Origin: Anaerolineales bacterium
GTDB taxonomy: Bacteria; Chloroflexota; Anaerolineae; Anaerolineales; RBG-16-64-43
Direction of reading: 5' to 3'
Assembly (NCBI GenBank): GCA_016932475.1
Contig: JAFGCU010000026.1
Coordinates: forward strand, 156,111-206,185
Length of the DNA: 50,075 bases
Below are positions 49,648 through 50,075 of this stretch, one piece after another (the stretch's first letter is position 1; every line of letters starts with the position of its first letter). A program made the translations under genes and the position numbers. The notes beneath the pieces were generated by a model, which searched no databases, was not told the DNA's origin, and was given only the letters and a program-made list of their open reading frames with translations.

Positions 49648-50075
49648 ATGAACATTCTAGTAACCGGCGGGGCCGGATACATCGGATCGGGATGCGCGCA
49701 GATGCTGCTGGAGGCGGGCCATACCGTGACGGTGCTCGACGCGCTCGTCACCGGCCACCGCGCCGCGGTTCCGGAGGGGGCGCGGTTCATCCAGGCGGAT
49801 CTCGCCGACCGCGATACGGTCCGGAAAACAGTCTCCGAGGGCAAATTCGACGCGGCCATGCACTTCGCGGCCTTCATCGAAGCCGGCGAATCGATGCGCG
49901 ATCCGGGCAAGTACATGCAGAACAATGTTTCCTGCTCGATCATCCTGCTGGAGGAAATCCGGCGCGCCGAAATCGGGAAGTTCGTGTTCTCCTCGACCGC
50001 GGCGGTGTATGCCTCGAGCGACAAACCGCTTTCGGAGGATTCCCCGATCAAGCCGAGCAACGTCTACGGCCAGAC
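49648..50075 (+). CDS. galE: UDP-glucose 4-epimerase, N-terminal part
   Basis: An open frame runs from ATG 49648 to the window end (142 codons). GGAGG 5 nt upstream fixes the start. The NAD-binding motif TGGAGYIGSG is at residues 6-15, VTVLDALVTGHRAAV carries the ribose-binding Asp, IQADLADRDTV precedes the adenine pocket, and MHFAAFIEAGESMRDP and FSSTAAVYASS (Ser/Thr active-site part) are classic GalE. The catalytic Tyr appears in NVYGQ at the last codons; the Lys lies beyond the window. It interconverts UDP-glucose and UDP-galactose and could feed the glycan locus. The first Gly-x-x-Gly-x-x-Gly is intact. Confidence 0.93.
   Translation, partial: MNILVTGGAGYIGSGCAQMLLEAGHTVTVLDALVTGHRAAVPEGARFIQADLADRDTVRKTVSEGKFDAAMHFAAFIEAGESMRDPGKYMQNNVSCSIILLEEIRRAEIGKFVFSSTAAVYASSDKPLSEDSPIKPSNVYGQ

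Noticed and set aside
1-50075. CRISPR array, insertion sequence, tRNA or rRNA
   Set aside because: No regularly spaced repeats, transposase-like protein, cloverleaf with conserved TTCGA arm or rRNA core sequence was noticed on either strand.

Overview
The window is a GC-rich stretch of bacterial chromosome, almost entirely coding. It carries most of one large surface-glycan (capsule, O-antigen or exopolysaccharide) biosynthesis locus, followed by a short housekeeping/accessory region. Strong Shine-Dalgarno sequences, the protein families present (F420/FMN-type oxidoreductase remnant, phage-holin-IV membrane protein, GH5, MraY/WecA-type transferase) and the dispersed intergenic inverted repeats fit a Chloroflexota (Anaerolineae-like) organism. 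That placement is an inference from family flavour, not a demonstrated match.

Layout. 1-243: tail of a Wzt-like ABC-transporter subunit. 246-7119: polysaccharide deacetylase, a polytopic GT-C-like protein, a methyltransferase, and a UDP-sugar dehydrogenase flanked on both sides by two paralogous proteins of unknown function. 7152-12749: two polytopic proteins, a GT2 and a methyltransferase. 12797-13591: the only minus-strand gene, a GT25 enzyme, with a divergent intergenic region carrying an exact TATAAT on each strand. 13734-20936: two GT61 enzymes, two unusual nucleotide-sugar-transferase-like proteins, a tandem pair of collinear 287-aa GT2 enzymes and a GT4. 20937-21085: a REP-like palindrome. 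21086-28789: a GT2 followed by four consecutive polytopic GT-C-like proteins. 28774-35337: six genes (five GT4 and one FkbM methyltransferase) in which every neighbour overlaps, an obvious translationally coupled unit. 35338-35541: AT-rich promoter-like gap. 35542-42074: GT4, WecA-type phosphoglycosyltransferase with an extra C-terminal domain, NAD-dependent epimerase/decarboxylase, WbaP-type polyprenyl glycosylphosphotransferase, GNAT protein and a holin-IV-like membrane protein, closed by a strong rho-independent terminator (42097-42154). 42341-49506: cytosolic GH5, a damaged PNPOx-like gene, an MBL hydrolase, an MFS transporter and the PcrA/UvrD helicase. 49648-end: the start of galE.

How it works together. 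The two membrane initiating enzymes (WecA-type and WbaP-type) would load sugars onto undecaprenyl phosphate. The dehydrogenase, epimerase/decarboxylase and GalE would supply uronic acid, pentose and galactose-type nucleotide sugars. About a dozen cytosolic GT2/GT4/GT25/GT61 enzymes would extend the chain. Seven large polytopic proteins with an acidic first extracytoplasmic loop would add or polymerise sugars on the outer face of the membrane. Three methyltransferases and a deacetylase could decorate or cap the chain, and export could go through the ABC transporter whose Wzt-like tail opens the window. No Wzx flippase, Wza/Wzc export machinery, tRNA, rRNA, CRISPR or transposase was seen.

The most unusual features are the sevenfold expansion of GT-C-like membrane proteins with shared but uncharacterised motifs, two copies of a four-arm inverted-repeat element that each stop 17-18 nt before a start codon, a UDP-sugar dehydrogenase flanked by paralogues, and a WecA homologue with an extra cytosolic domain.
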